From positions 3,593,891-3,657,890 of the forward strand of contig NC_092657.1 of the NCBI RefSeq assembly GCF_032118995.1: DNA of 64,000 bases. Direction: 5' to 3'. This DNA comes from Asterias amurensis. Taxonomy: Eukaryota; Echinodermata; Asteroidea; Forcipulatida; Asteriidae. The notes under the pieces were generated by a model, which searched no databases, had not been told where the DNA came from, and saw only the letters and a program-made list of their open reading frames with translations. Shown here piece by piece: positions 1 to 10,435 of this stretch. Both the position numbers and the translations under genes were made by a program. Position 1 is the first letter of the stretch. The number at the start of each line of letters is the position of its first letter.

Positions 1-656
1 ATATTCGCAAGGAAGTGTTTCTTGAGGCTCGTTCTGAGGGCGTGCCAGAAGAGCTCTCGCCCCACGAGGGCGCGGGAGATGCCGTGGACGAGACAGTGTC
101 CGTCCCCGTCGGCGTGGATTGGAATCAGAACCTCCTCGGTCCCGTTCATCTGGTTGATGAAGTTTAGGGTGTCCTTCAGGTACTTTGCGCTTCCTGTCTG
201 GTCACGTCCGTACCCCATAATCCCGATGTGCTCGGGCTGGATCAGGAAGCTACGGCTTCCTAAGATGCTGCAATCGAACATGTCACTGCCTTGATTCAAC
301 GACGTCAACGGCTGTGCTTTGCCCTGTTTGTTCATACCGTAGAATGTCAACAGAGGGCTGAGAAGCTTGCAGTGGTAGTTGGAGAGTCCAAGCACCTTGA
401 CCGAGTCGGCTGTCTGCTTCGGGACAACGTTCCCGACCAAGAGGTTGCGGACCATATTGTGAAGCGCCACTTCGGGGTCGGTGACCTCCTGGACATTACT
501 CAGGGATGCACGCTCATGGCGCTGCCCGCATCCAGTGCACTCGATGCTCGAGTCGTAGGACGGGAAGTAGAGTTTCGTCTGGCATTTCTCGTCGGGGCAG
601 TGACCACTCAGCATGCGGTAGCGTTCTTCAACCTGAGATGAGGAGCGGGATAGCAT
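1..656 (-). CDS. VCPIP1: VCPIP1 (VCIP135) deubiquitinase, N-terminal 218 codons, cut by window edge
   Basis: The reverse strand reads open from an ATG at 656-654 to base 1. The product matches vertebrate VCPIP1, a p97/VCP-p47 cofactor and OTU-family deubiquitinase acting in Golgi and ER reassembly after mitosis. Visible motifs: a four-cysteine, zinc-finger-like pair (C20/C25 and C40/C43, in the GHCPDEKC and IECTGCGQRHE blocks), the LSNYHCKLLSP block near residue 91, and the OTU catalytic loop HADGDGHCLVHGISRALVG, with Asp185 and nucleophile Cys188, followed by RELFWHALR. An in-frame TGA lies upstream of this ATG and a CTACAG acceptor lies near 691, so the ATG is well placed although a second Met (residue 15) is possible. 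It lacks the proline-rich N-terminus of the human protein. The rest of the OTU domain and the UBX-like C-terminus lie outside the window. It is divergent from PPP1R2. Confidence 0.93.
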   Translation of the reverse strand, partial: MLSRSSSQVEERYRMLSGHCPDEKCQTKLYFPSYDSSIECTGCGQRHERASLSNVQEVTDPEVALHNMVRNLLVGNVVPKQTADSVKVLGLSNYHCKLLSPLLTFYGMNKQGKAQPLTSLNQGSDMFDCSILGSRSFLIQPEHIGIMGYGRDQTGSAKYLKDTLNFINQMNGTEEVLIPIHADGDGHCLVHGISRALVGRELFWHALRTSLKKHFLAN

Positions 657-734
657 CTTCGCAGATGATGGGTCAGGATCAAATCAAATACTGTAGAAAG
701 AGAAACATCTTGAATTAAAAAATAGGCCTAACAC

Positions 735-1040
735 TTAAAGACAGTGGACACTATTGGTAATTGTCAAAGACCAGTCTTCTCACTTGGTGTATCTCAAAAT
801 ATGCATAAAATAAACCTGTGAAAATTTGAGCTCAATTGGTCGTAGAAGTTGCGAGATTATTATGAAAGAAAAAACACCCTTGTTACACGAAGTTGTGTGC
901 TTTCAGACTTGATATCGAGACTTCAAGTTCTAAATCTGAGGTCTCCAATCAAATTTTTGGAAAATTGCTTCGTTCATGGAAACTTTGTTACTTCAGAGGG
1001 AGCCGTGTCTCACAATGTTTTCTTGTAACCAAGTAAGTAG
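735..1040 (+). mobile_element. MITE-A copy 1 (TTAA-ended element), 3' truncated
   Basis: It starts TTAAAGACAGTGGACACTAT, continues through the family body (CAGTCTTCTCACTTGGTG; GAGCTCAATTGGTCG; AAAAAACACCCTTG) and stops after the AACCAAGTAAGTAG segment without the terminal inverted repeat. The central hairpin is partly decayed. Confidence 0.75.
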
Positions 1041-2117
1041 GCAGATATTTTCATGGCATCAGCCATTTAGTCTGCTATATTAACGTCGCAATAAAATTGA
1101 ACAGGAACTAGAAATTTTACTTTGTTAAATGTTCATCTCGTGCCAGGCCAACATTGTCGTTGTTGTGACATCAAGAGATAGGAATCAGACCGTTTTTTAC
1201 TTTATTCCCCTTAAAAAATCCTACAAAATATTTACTGTACTAGGCCCCCCCTACCTTTTTATTTTTTTTATTTTTTTTCAGTGACTCCTATTAAGGATTT
1301 TTTGTTAAGGGGATAAAATCTGACATTTTTAATGGCCTGATTCCCGTCTCATGAATATTATGAAGTCACTGACTGGAAAGTGGAAACTTTTATTTTATTT
1401 TATCATTTACACTTCTGGTAGCTGACTTATCCCTACAGTGTTTTACACTTAGTTTAAATGAACAACATTGTGTTCTGGCAAAAATATAGTATTTTTTAAT
1501 CACACTTACACCACGATACAAAACAGTACACACTGACTCAGGATGGGGAAGTCCCAACTTAGGCCTTTTAATCAGCCTATATGCAATGCATTACAACAAT
1601 ACAAACACCACACACACACACAAACGTTTTCCCATCTCGGGAAACACCCTGCACTTTTAGTACGAGTTTGTCTTGTCTTATTCGCCATTAACTGAATTAT
1701 TAATTTCCACTTCCTCAACATCATTCTCTTGATTCATTGTACATTGTATACATTATGTATTTGTCTTTGCCCCCAAGTATTTAGTAATCAAGTGTATTTT
1801 GTACTGCATGCACACAGCGCGTTTAGCAGTTTTTAGCGATTGCACAAAATGAAACTAATTGAACATAAAAAAACACGACTGTTTCATCCGTTCTTCCTCA
1901 AAACTCGAAAGCAAAAGAGATCTACGATCATAAATATAATACAAACATTGAAATTACAATTGGTTTTAAAAAATGGAAGGATTCAAGAATGTTTTTTCAC
2001 CAATAAATGACGATTACACTTCCAGCTTCGTTCTTCTGATGATGACGGCTCAATGTTATTTCTTCATCATTGACTGAAATGACCTTTATGCAAATTTTGA
2101 ACTCTTCTTCTTCATCC

Positions 2118-2142
2118 TTTTTTTTGGGGGGGGGGGGGGGTG
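2118..2142. repeat. T-run to G-run homopolymer junction
   Basis: A T tract passes directly into a long G tract about 300 bp upstream of the PPP1R2 start codon. Its length is likely unstable and may be an assembly estimate. Confidence 0.6.
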
Positions 2143-2459
2143 AGGAAAGGGTTCAGACTTGTTAGAGTGTAAACATGTGCTGAATTTGTGGGTTTAACTT
2201 TAAAAACTTCGAAAGATACGGAAAGAGAAAAAACGCTGACAACTCTATGAACAAAAATTCAGTTTTCTTGAAGTTTTGTGTCCCACAAAATAACAAATTA
2301 GCAGAACAATGTTGATGAGTGAGGGCGCCCTTCCAACAGTCTAGTCAGAAACCCAATGGACTTTCTTGTTTACACAAAAGATAGACTTGTGCTAAAAAAA
2401 AACAGAATAACTTATTTTAATCGATTGTTTCATCATTGGCTGTCAGAGAGAGGCAAAAT

Positions 2460-5343
2460 ATGGCAGAAAAGCTGTCTGAAAATCCGAAGAGGGGTATTCT
2501 TAAAGCGAAAGGTCATTATGAAGATCCAGCAAACAAGCCTGAGTAAGTATTTAGTCGAGTCAGTAACTCTTCTTCATACTTAACTTTGTACAATTATTTC
2601 ATGAACAAAACAAAAAATATTGATTGTGAAAGATTGAGTCACATTCACAACAAATCATTGAATTGAAATGTCTTGCTTTGGCACGCTGAACTATGAATTT
2701 AACATTTCGAGACCTCAGCTTTGGAATATTGAGGTCTCGAAATCAAGCATCTGAAAGCACACAACTTCGTGTGACAAGGGTGTTTTTTTCTTTCATTATT
2801 ATCTCGCAACTTCGACGACCGATTGAGCTCAAATTTCCACAGGTTTGTTATTGTATGTGTTGGGCGCTATCGCCATCGGTCAATCTGTGCGATCAACCGT
2901 TCGCGCTACGCTACCGACCAAACACGCTGCACTATTGAAAGATCTATTGGTCGCGCAGCAATCGGTCAAACGCGCAAAGATGTTCATTGCGCGATCAACT
3001 GATTGTTGCGCGATCGGGATCGCGCCCAACATATGCGTATATTATTGAGATGGGTTACACTACACCAAGTGTGGGGATGGTTTTATTATTATTATTATTA
3101 TTACATTATTATTATTATTATTATTATTACACAGGGATGGTATAAAGTGGGACGAGATGAACATCCTAGCAACGTTCCATCCTACAGACAAGGATTACGG
3201 CCACATGAAGATAGACGAGCCAGACACCCCCTACAATCGTTACACAGATCCAGATGGAGATGACGTTGACGCAGATCCACAGAGCGAGGATGAAGACAGT
3301 AAAGTGTTGGATTCAAGTTCACTTGCAAATAGGTAAGTTGGTGGAGGAAGGGGCTCCAGAGTAAAATGTAATAACAATGATAATATAGGGGTGGCATCGA
3401 GCAGTTTAGAGCATTGAATTCAAGTTCTGGTGGTTAAAGGCTGTGTACACTATTGGTAATTGTCAAAGACCAGTCTTCTCACTTGGTGTATCTCAACATA
3501 TGCATAACATAACAAACCTGTGAAAATTTGAGCTCAATTGGTCTTTGAAGTTGCGAGATAATAACGAAAGAAAAAACACCCTTGTCACACGAAGTTGTTT
3601 GCGTTTAGATGGTTGATTTCGAGACCTCAAGTTCTAAGTCTGAGGTCTTGAAATCAAATTCATGGAAAATCTTCTCTCTTCGAAAACTATGGCACTTAAG
3701 AGGGAGCCGTTTCTCACAATGTTTTATACCATCAACCTCTCCCCATTACTCAGCACCAAGAAAGATTTTATGCTAATAATTATTTTGAATAATTACCAAT
3801 AGTGTCCACTGCCTTTAATCACATCTTTATTCATTTGTTTATTTTTATTTATATTTTTAACTGTTGTTCATTCATGTATGCAAAGCTTTCCAGATCTGGT
3901 TAGGGACTGTTCTGCGTTTTTTATGTTTTTTTATGCAATTCTGGGTCTTTTGCCCTGTTACTTAAGAGGTCTTGTGTTGTTTATGCTTTTTTTTTTTTTT
4001 TTTTTTAATGTTGTCTGCTTTTAAATCATATTTTATGTAACTATCTTTTTATTTTACTAACTATCAAATTTTAAATTAAGACCGCAATTCATTTTTTATT
4101 TAGTGCCAGTGTCTGTTTTAAATGTTGTTGAATAAATAAAACCATTAATAATAATAATAAATGTTCTCAAGGTTGTTTGGGATTTTTAGACAATGTACAT
4201 TATACTGATGATTAAATTGTTTCCCTGCAGGCTAGAGACAGACACGGCGGACAGACGGTGGTGGGAGAAGCAACCTGGGGAGGAGGATGAAGAGGATGAT
4301 GAGGAAGAGGAAGTGATGTCACCAGAGGCAAAAGGTCAGCTAAGCCACACTTTTGTTGACCTTCAGAACGCACCTCCTCTGAATGTGCGCCCACCATTTC
4401 CCAAAATTTTGAGTTAATTCCTTTGTGCACAATTTTGACTCCCAAAATGGCAGGACAAGATAGGTGCGGTAAAAGCGTTGCGTGTTATGCAAGTGGTCTC
4501 TAGTCTGAGTAGGAAATTAAAGGTCAACTTAAAGAAAGTCTACTTTGACCATTTATCCACATTTATTTTGTGCTTAGTTGTGAACTTTTCCTCCCTGCAA
4601 TTTTTTTGAAATTTGATCGTAAAAACTAGCCATTAATAATGGTTTCCTTTATTTCATTTGTTGTTATTTTAAAAATAAATTCCTATGGGGTACCTTATTT
4701 TCTTAATTAAATCTTTAATTTGGTTGATTCATTAAAATATCCTGATTACCCTGAACAGATCTTAAACGTAAGTTTGAATCAAAGAGGAAACACCACTACG
4801 ATGATATAACAACCCTGTGAACATTTGAGCTCAATTGGTCATAGAAGTTGCGAGATAATAATGAAAGAAAAAACACCCTTGTCACACGAAGTTGTTTGCT
4901 TTCAGATGCTTGATTTCGAGACCTCAAAATCTAATTCTGAGGTCTCAAAGTCAACATCACGGAAAATTACTTCTTTCTCGAAAACTATGTTACTTCAGAG
5001 GGAGCCTTTTCTCACAATGTTTGATACTATCAACAGCTCTCCATTACTCGTTACAAAGTAAGTTTTTATGCTAATTTTTATGTCTTTGTTCCCCTGAACA
5101 GATCTTAAACGTAAGTTTGAATCAAAGAGGAAACACCACTACGATGAGGCGTCGCAGATCAAACTAGCCAAGCAACTCATGGAGCAGGAGGAGGAGGAGT
5201 TAAGACAAGAAGAGGAGGCGGAGCAAAGGAGACGGGAGGAGGAAGAAAAACAACGGGCGGGATTGGAAACAACGACGAGCGGCCAAGTCGAGAACCAGAG
5301 CGTAAGTGACGCAACAACAGAGGGCAGTAAAGATTCTCATTAA
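2460..5343 (+). CDS. PPP1R2: Protein phosphatase inhibitor-2 (PPP1R2), complete, four exons
   Basis: Coding exons are 2460-2542, 3135-3332, 4231-4334 and 5102-5343, all GT-AG with matching phases, giving 208 residues (human 205). The protein binds and inhibits PP1 catalytic subunits and is intrinsically disordered. Landmarks: RGILK (SILK-type PP1-docking motif, residues 11-15); [20 protein letters not shown], the family core replacing human [16 protein letters not shown] with Thr59 equal to the GSK3-phosphorylated PxTP threonine; an acidic run near residues 110-122; and [14 protein letters not shown] (about 141-154), the helix that covers the PP1 active site. The C-terminus is a long Glu/Arg-rich helix ending SKDSH. 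Intron 1 holds a MITE with a nested hairpin and a TTA microsatellite, intron 2 a whole MITE-A, and intron 3 a MITE-A fragment flanked by a duplicated piece of exon 4. Confidence 0.95.
2699..3080 (-). mobile_element. MITE-A copy 2, reverse orientation, split by another element
   Basis: 2699-2858 is MITE-A read backwards (TTTCGAGACCTCAGC hairpin, CACAACTTCGTGTGACAAGG, CGACGACCGATTGAGCTC). The copy appears to resume after 3030 (TGAGAT..ACACCAAGTG) following a nested hairpin insertion. It lies in PPP1R2 intron 1. Confidence 0.65.
2859..3030. mobile_element. GTTGGGCGC hairpin element nested in MITE-A
   Basis: The ends are inverted (GTTGGGCGCTATCGC at the left, GCGATCGCGCCCAAC-like at the right). 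The interior is rich in GCGATC and CGGTCAA words unlike the AT-rich surroundings. It interrupts MITE-A copy 2 and is therefore younger than that copy. Confidence 0.55.
3084..3130. repeat. (TTA)n microsatellite in PPP1R2 intron 1
   Basis: This is a run of TTA units with one interruption, directly before the exon 2 acceptor (TTACACAG at 3127-3134). Length changes here would alter the sequence just upstream of the splice acceptor. Confidence 0.8.
3434..3818 (+). mobile_element. MITE-A copy 3, full length (385 bp)
   Basis: Both ends are present: TTAAAGGCTGTGTACACTAT at the left and AATAGTGTCCACTGCCTTTAA-type at the right, with TTAA at each terminus. The body carries the central hairpin GAGACCTCA..TGAGGTCTTGAAATC. 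It lies in PPP1R2 intron 2. It is a good reference copy for the family. It has no coding capacity. Confidence 0.85.
4749..4804 (+). repeat. 56-bp duplicate of the PPP1R2 intron 3/exon 4 junction (decoy exon start)
   Basis: Bases 4749-4804 are identical to 5092-5147, covering the acceptor CCCTGAACAG and the first 46 bases of exon 4. Spliced from exon 3 in phase, this copy would read [20 protein letters not shown] and then a stop at 4818-4820, giving a protein that loses the PP1 active-site helix. Confidence 0.9.
4805..5091 (+). mobile_element. MITE-A copy 4, internal fragment lacking both ends
   Basis: It runs from the AACAACCCTGTGAACATTTG segment to AAGTAAGTTTTTATGCTAAT, so both terminal inverted repeats are missing. 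It sits exactly between the two copies of the 56-bp duplication in PPP1R2 intron 3. Confidence 0.8.
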
Positions 5344-5539
5344 TAGTTGCTACTAGTGGGGCTTCTTTGTTCTCTTTTATGCGTAGCCACAATCATGGAT
5401 AGGCCTTTTGTTACAAAGACACCAAATGAACAACAGGTTCATATTGATAGATGTCAAATTTGCATCGGGGATAAAGAAAATTAATTTTGGTTTTTATCGT
5501 TGCGGTACCCGCTGCCAAGCCAAAGGATTCAAACTGCCT

Positions 5540-5765
5540 CTAACGGTCTGCCATTTATGGGAGTCAAATTTTCGACTCCCATTAATGGCTGACTGTGTTA
5601 GTTAGCAAAGGAAAAGGAAAACCATGCAATTTTGAGGCAAGTATGTGTGGATCATTGTATTCTACTTTAAAAACATCTTTCTAACCACAGGCATTTTATT
5701 AAAAAACGGTTACAAACGTTTTTCAAAGACCATCTTGACCAATCCAAGGCAACGTGCTCCTTTAA
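5540..5765. mobile_element. MITE-B copy 1, half element
   Basis: It retains the centre (CCATTTATGGGAGTCAAA then its reverse complement CGACTCCCATTAATGG) and the right arm through AAACGGTTACAAACG to AAGGCAACGTGCTCCTTTAA. The left arm is missing. Confidence 0.75.
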
Positions 5766-6166
5766 CATGTTTAATGCCAAGGATAACTGCTTTATCAGTC
5801 AGTCAGTGGTTTTCAAACTGTTGTTCATAAAATGGACACAATCAAAAGGTGTACCCATAATTGTGGCTGTGAACCTCTGTATTTATCAACCACAACGTAA
5901 TTCATACATAGAGAAAAGAGTTTGTAGTGATGTAGCAGGGTACCAGTCATGTAATAGTATAAACTACTCAGTATTTTTGGCTGGTGACAGGTAGGGTCAC
6001 AGATTGGTTTTAGTCAGCGTTATGTTAATTTATAGGCAAAGCTACGAGCAACTCTCCGAACCATATTACTTCAAAGTGAATCCTTTCTCAAAACAGCTTT
6101 ATCTAACCAAGTTAGTTTTATGGTAATTTATTTTGGGAGTACCCAAGTATGACCCCACCTTCTAGT

Positions 6167-6556
6167 TTAAAGACACTGGACACCTTTGGTAGTTGTCAAA
6201 GACCAGTCTTCTCACTTGGTGCTTCTCAACATATGCATCAATTAACAAACCTGTGACAACTTGAGCTCAATTGGTCGTTGAAGTTGCGAGATAACTATAA
6301 AAGAAAAAACACCTTGTCACAGGAAGTTGTGTATATTCAGATTCAGATGCTTGATTTTGAGACCTCAAATTCTTATTCTGTGGTCTCGAAATCAAATTCG
6401 TGAAAAACTACTTCTTTCTCGAAAACTACGTTACTTCAAGGGAGCCGTTTCTCACAATGTCTTATACCATCAACCTCTCCCCATTACTCGGTGCCAAGTA
6501 AGGTTTTATGCTAATAATTATTTTGAGTAATTACCAATAGTGTCCACTGCCTTTAA
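6167..6556 (+). mobile_element. MITE-A copy 5, full length (390 bp)
   Basis: It starts TTAAAGACACTGGACACCTT and ends AGTGTCCACTGCCTTTAA, with TTAA at both ends. The hairpin is GAGACCTCA..TGGTCTCGAAATC, slightly diverged. Confidence 0.85.
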
Positions 6557-7142
6557 GCATAATATTTCTGTATCTAGCAGCCACATAATTTTGAGCCAGT
6601 GTTTCCTCTGGCTGATAAACTGCAAGGTGCCAAAACTTCAAATCGATGATTTGAAACAAAATTTCTGCAGCATGTAAACTGACACAAATGTAGCGCTCTT
6701 ACATGTACAATACATGCAATGACTCCATTTGCACATCCAAATTTGTTATTTCTTGATACATAGCGAACAAATGCAATTATTTTTCCACTTTCCTTTTCAA
6801 ATCTTCATAGCCAGGTGGTGACATCAGTATAAATTTTTCCTGAAAACCTAACTAGGGAGCTCCTAAAAAGAATTTCCAAGTCTGGCCACCAAAACTCTAT
6901 GCATCCTTTTTAGATACTGAGTGTAATTGCATTGTCAAAACTTGGGCATTCCTGTGAACATACTAAATCGTATTCACTTTTAGAGCTGATGTATATTCTG
7001 CAGTGTAGAGGGAATGGACATGATGGAAGCAACCTCAATGATTAGAGCTTATTAACGTCTTGTGACAAGGCTAGTGGCTTGAAGTGTAGAGTGTTTGATA
7101 CCATTAGGGGTCAAGAATTGAAATGTTGAATCGGAGGACTCC

Positions 7143-8690
7143 AGGCTATGGGCTCTGGATTTAGGCTCAAAGCTATGTTCTGTGTTCAAGATTTGGGCTC
7201 AGGGGTTATGTAGGCTCTGGGTTCATGCTCTGGGCTATGTATGTTCCGAGTTCAGGGCTTGGGGCTCTGGGTTGGGGTTGAGGCTGCGGGCTCTGGGTTC
7301 AGCCTTTGGGATCTGGGTTCAGACCCCATACAATCTGGGTTCTGGATCAAAGCTTTGGGTTCAGGCTCTGGGCTCTGGGTTCAGGCTCTGGGTTCTGGGT
7401 TCAGGATTAGGGCTCTGGGTTCAGTGTTTGGGCTCTGGTCTGAGACTGCGGGCTCTGGGTTCAGACTCCAGGCTCGGTGTTTAGATTCCAGGCTTGGTGT
7501 TCAGGCTCTGAGTTCTGGGTTCAGGATTAGGGCTCTTGGTTCAATGTTTTGGGCTCTGGGTTCAGGCTCCAGACTCTGGGTTCAGACTCCGGCTCGGTGT
7601 TCAGACTCCAGGCTCGGTGTACAGGCTCTGGATTATGGGTTCAGGCTCTGGGTTCTGGGTTCAGGATTAGGGCTCTCGGTTCAATGTTTTGGGCTCTGGG
7701 TTCAGGCTCCAGGCTCTGGGTTCAGACTGCGGGCTCTGGGTTCAGCCTTTGGGATCTGGGTTCAGGATTAGGGCTCTGGGTTCAGTGTTTGGGCTCTGGT
7801 CTTAGACTGCGGGCTCTGGGTTCAGACTCCAGGCTAGGTGTTCAGATTCCAGGCTTGGTGTTCAGGCTCTGAGTTCTGGGTTCAGGATTAGGGCTCTTGG
7901 TTCAATGTTTTGGGCTCTGGGTTCAGGCTCCAGACTCTGGGTTCAGACTCCGGCTCGGTGTTCAGACTCCAGGCTCGGTGTACAGGCTCTGGATTATGGG
8001 TTCAGGCTCTGGGTTCTGGGTTCAGGATTAGGGCTCTTGGTTCAATGTTTTGGGCTCTGGGTTCAGGCTCCAGACTCTGGGTTCAGACTCCAGGCTCGGT
8101 GTTCAGACTCCAGGCTCGGTGTACAGGCTCTGGATTATGGGTTCAGGCTCTGGGTTCTGGGTTCAGGATTAGGGCTCTCGGTTCAATGTTTTGGGCTCTG
8201 GGTTCAGGCTCCAGGCTCTGGGTTCAGACTGCGGGCTCTGGGTTCAGCCTTTGGGATCTTGGTTCAGGTTCCATACAATCTGGGTTCTGGATCAAAGCAT
8301 TGGGTTTAGACTCTGGGCTCTGGGTTCAGGTTCTGGGTTCAGGACTAGGGCTCTGGGTTCAGTGTTTGGGGCTCTGGGTTCAGACTCGGGGTTCTGGGTT
8401 CAGCCTTTGGGATCTTGGTTCAGGTTCCATACAATCTGGGTTCTGGATCAAAGCATTGGGTTCAGGCTCTGGGCTCTGGGTTCAGGCTCTGGGTTATGGG
8501 TTCAGGCTCCGGTCTTTGGGTTCAGGCTCCGGGCTCTAGGTTCACTTTTCAGACTGCTGGCTCCGGGTTCATCCTTTGGGATCTGGGTTCAGACCCCATA
8601 CAATCTGGGTTCTGGATCAAAGCTTTGTGTTCAGGCGCTGGTTTCTGGGTTCAGGCTCCGGTCTTTGGGTTCAGGCATTGGGCTAAGTAA
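7143..8690 (+). repeat. GGGCTCTGGGTTCA minisatellite with higher-order structure (1.55 kb)
   Basis: Variants of GGCTCTGGGTTCAGG repeat for about 1.5 kb. Short units combine into larger blocks: the block starting AGGCTCTGGATTATGGGTTC recurs at about 7621, 7981 and 8125, spaced 360 and 144 bp. A second block (CATACAATCTGGGTTCTGG) recurs at about 7329, 8272, 8429 and 8598. All three forward frames stay open for long stretches (GSGFRLWV-type peptides), a by-product of a stop-poor unit rather than evidence of a gene. The strand is strongly G/T-rich. Confidence 0.9.
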
Positions 8691-9380
8691 AGTGTTTAAC
8701 ATTGAAGGACAATTAATGCAAGTTGCTCCAAAATTGGAGCGGGGGAAAAAAGCCAAGCCGGAACCCAAGCCTCTGGGTTTGTAAAACAAAAAAGCAATTT
8801 CTAGATTAGTGTTTTACAAAACTGGAATCATGTAGGCTTATATATTTTTCTGTTAACAATTCCTGCCATTTCCCAATGTAAAGCTGTATCAAAAATATAT
8901 GTATATGTGAATTATTGTTTCATTTATTTAATCATGTTAAAGCAGTTTTGTGATCGTCTCTCGAAAATTAGGATTGGATTTTGATTGAATATATTCTTTC
9001 AGAAACCAATGATGTTCCAACTCTTATATTTCTTGGAAACTTTATTTGAAATTCAATTTATGGTTTAACCCTACTGTAAGAAACCAAACTTACACGAGTA
9101 TTATTATTTCTTTTCAGACATGTATTGTTTGTAGGTTTTTTTCATGAGAATGCAGTTAATCTTTTGTTTTGTTTAAATTGAAAATTGCGGCTTTGGGTTG
9201 TCACATGGTATTAAAAGGCTATGGTAATAGAGGCACACACTCTTGCAGTTTTTGGTTTGTTTTCATGAAATGAAAATCTAAATGCCATAAGACAGATTTT
9301 CTCTATTCAAGGATTGTTTTTTATACTATTTTTTATATTTTGTTTATTCACTTCTGGTTTTTGTTTTTAGTGAGTGGGGT
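8691..9380. other. AT-rich intergenic DNA, no feature seen
   Basis: There are no splice-bounded open frames, recognisable repeats or RNA genes here. Confidence 0.4.
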
Positions 9381-9581
9381 AGTGTGTCGTGGCCGAGCGG
9401 TCCAGGGCAGTTGACCCAAGAGAAAACTCTAAACATGGGTTCGAATCCTGCCTGGTCAGTCACTAGTGTCCTTGAGCAAGGGGCTTTATCATAGTACATG
9501 TAGCTTCTCTCCACTTGGGAGTACAATTGGGCACCATTGAGAACAGGAGAGTAGCCTGCGATAGACTAGCATCCTATCCAG
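9381..9581 (+). mobile_element. tRNA-derived SINE (tRNA-Leu/Ser-like head)
   Basis: The head reads GTCGTGGCCGAGCGGTC (box A-like) and GGGTTCGAATCCTGCC (box B). The body contains TGTCCTTGAGCAAGG, TTCTCTCCACTTGGGAGTA and CCTGCGATAGACTAGCATCC, phrases I associate with echinoderm SINEs. The tRNA-like part would not fold into a functional tRNA. Confidence 0.7.
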
Positions 9582-9586
9582 CATGT

Positions 9587-9758
9587 CCAGCCGTCGATTT
9601 CACAAGGAGTTAGGACTCGTCCTATCTCGAGTTAGGACGAGTAACTCTTCCTAACTTGGGATTAATCTTAAGGTCATGCTACAGTGCAGGGTTGTGACTT
9701 CTCCTAAGTTCTAAGATTAGTCTTAAGTTAGGAAGAGTTTTGTGAAATCGACGGCTGG
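9587..9758. mobile_element. MITE-E copy 1, palindromic (GATTTCACAAAGAGTTAGGAC family)
   Basis: It opens CCAGCCGTCGATTTCACAAG and closes with the reverse complement TTTTGTGAAATCGACGGCTGG-type. Between them are repeated GAGTTAGGACGAGT/ACTCTTCCTAACTT palindromes. It abuts the SINE end. Confidence 0.75.
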
Positions 9759-10014
9759 GGTAGTAGAACTATTCTTGGTCATTTAATGTCAAGGAAACTG
9801 GGTATAAACACCGGCCTAATGATCCGTATTTGCTCAGGACATATTTTTCTTTAAGGTCGCTGGTACATGTTCTCTACAAAGGGATTAATCCAAGTCTCTC
9901 AGCCCACACTCGCATTTAAACACCTGGGTCAGAGAAGCAGTTATGGTTAGGTGCCCCTAAATGTCAATTAAACTGAATACCAGCCACCGGCTCAATGAAC
10001 AGTATTGGCACAGG

Positions 10015-10140
10015 GGTGGATTTCACCAAGAGTTAAGACTAGTCTTATCTCTAGTTACTCGTCCTAACTTAGGACTAGCCATACGTTTTTCATATCTCCT
10101 AGGACGAGTCCTAACCCAACTCTTTGTGATTTCGTCCCCT
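10015..10140. mobile_element. MITE-E copy 2
   Basis: It has GTGGATTTCACCAAGAGTTA at the left, AACTCTTTGTGATTTCGTCC at the right, and TTAGGACTAG/CTAGGACGAGTCC words in the middle. Confidence 0.65.
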
Positions 10141-10435
10141 GGACACTCTAATTTTTTTTTAGTAAACAGTTATGATGCATATTGTTATGACAGATGTAAG
10201 GAATGTTATAACTAATTTAAAAGAAATTAATTATTTTGACTTGTCTCTTTTGTTCTCTTGCCTTTTTGCTTGCTGATTATTTTTGATAGGAATGTAAGCC
10301 CAATGCAAGCTTTAAAAGTACGAGAATAAACAGTAAAAATAAAGACAACATAAATACATGACTTATGTTGTCCTTGTCGTCCTTGTTCTAATCAGCTCCC
10401 TGGGGCAGTATACAGCCACAGCCTGTGCAACATTC

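Larger units (their letters stand above)
657..2459. promoter_or_regulatory. Intergenic region between divergent VCPIP1 and PPP1R2
   Basis: This 1.8 kb separates the two divergent coding starts and should hold both promoters and 5' UTRs. A 3'-truncated MITE-A copy fills 735-1040. A CA microsatellite lies near 1608-1622 and a T/G homopolymer junction near 2118-2141. I see no convincing TATA box. The acceptor near 691 suggests that VCPIP1 has at least one upstream non-coding exon, so its true start site is further right. Confidence 0.4.
5344..7140. other. PPP1R2 downstream region with MITE-B and MITE-A copies
   Basis: This begins with the PPP1R2 3' UTR, whose end I could not fix because no clear AATAAA was seen. 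It holds a half copy of MITE-B and a full MITE-A. The remainder (about 5766-6166 and 6557-7140) shows no gene. Confidence 0.5.

Noticed and set aside
4825-5061. Open frames beginning [19 protein letters not shown] (also near 10493, 44169, 50141 and 62251)
   Set aside because: The same peptide appears in every MITE-A copy on either strand; it is the translated body of a non-coding element.
7182-8784. Long overlapping forward open frames rich in GSGFRLWVLGSG
   Set aside because: They are present in all three frames and follow the minisatellite unit exactly; there are no splice sites or unique protein segments.
9381-9460. tRNA-Leu or tRNA-Ser gene
   Set aside because: Boxes A and B are present, but the acceptor and anticodon stems do not pair and a SINE body follows.
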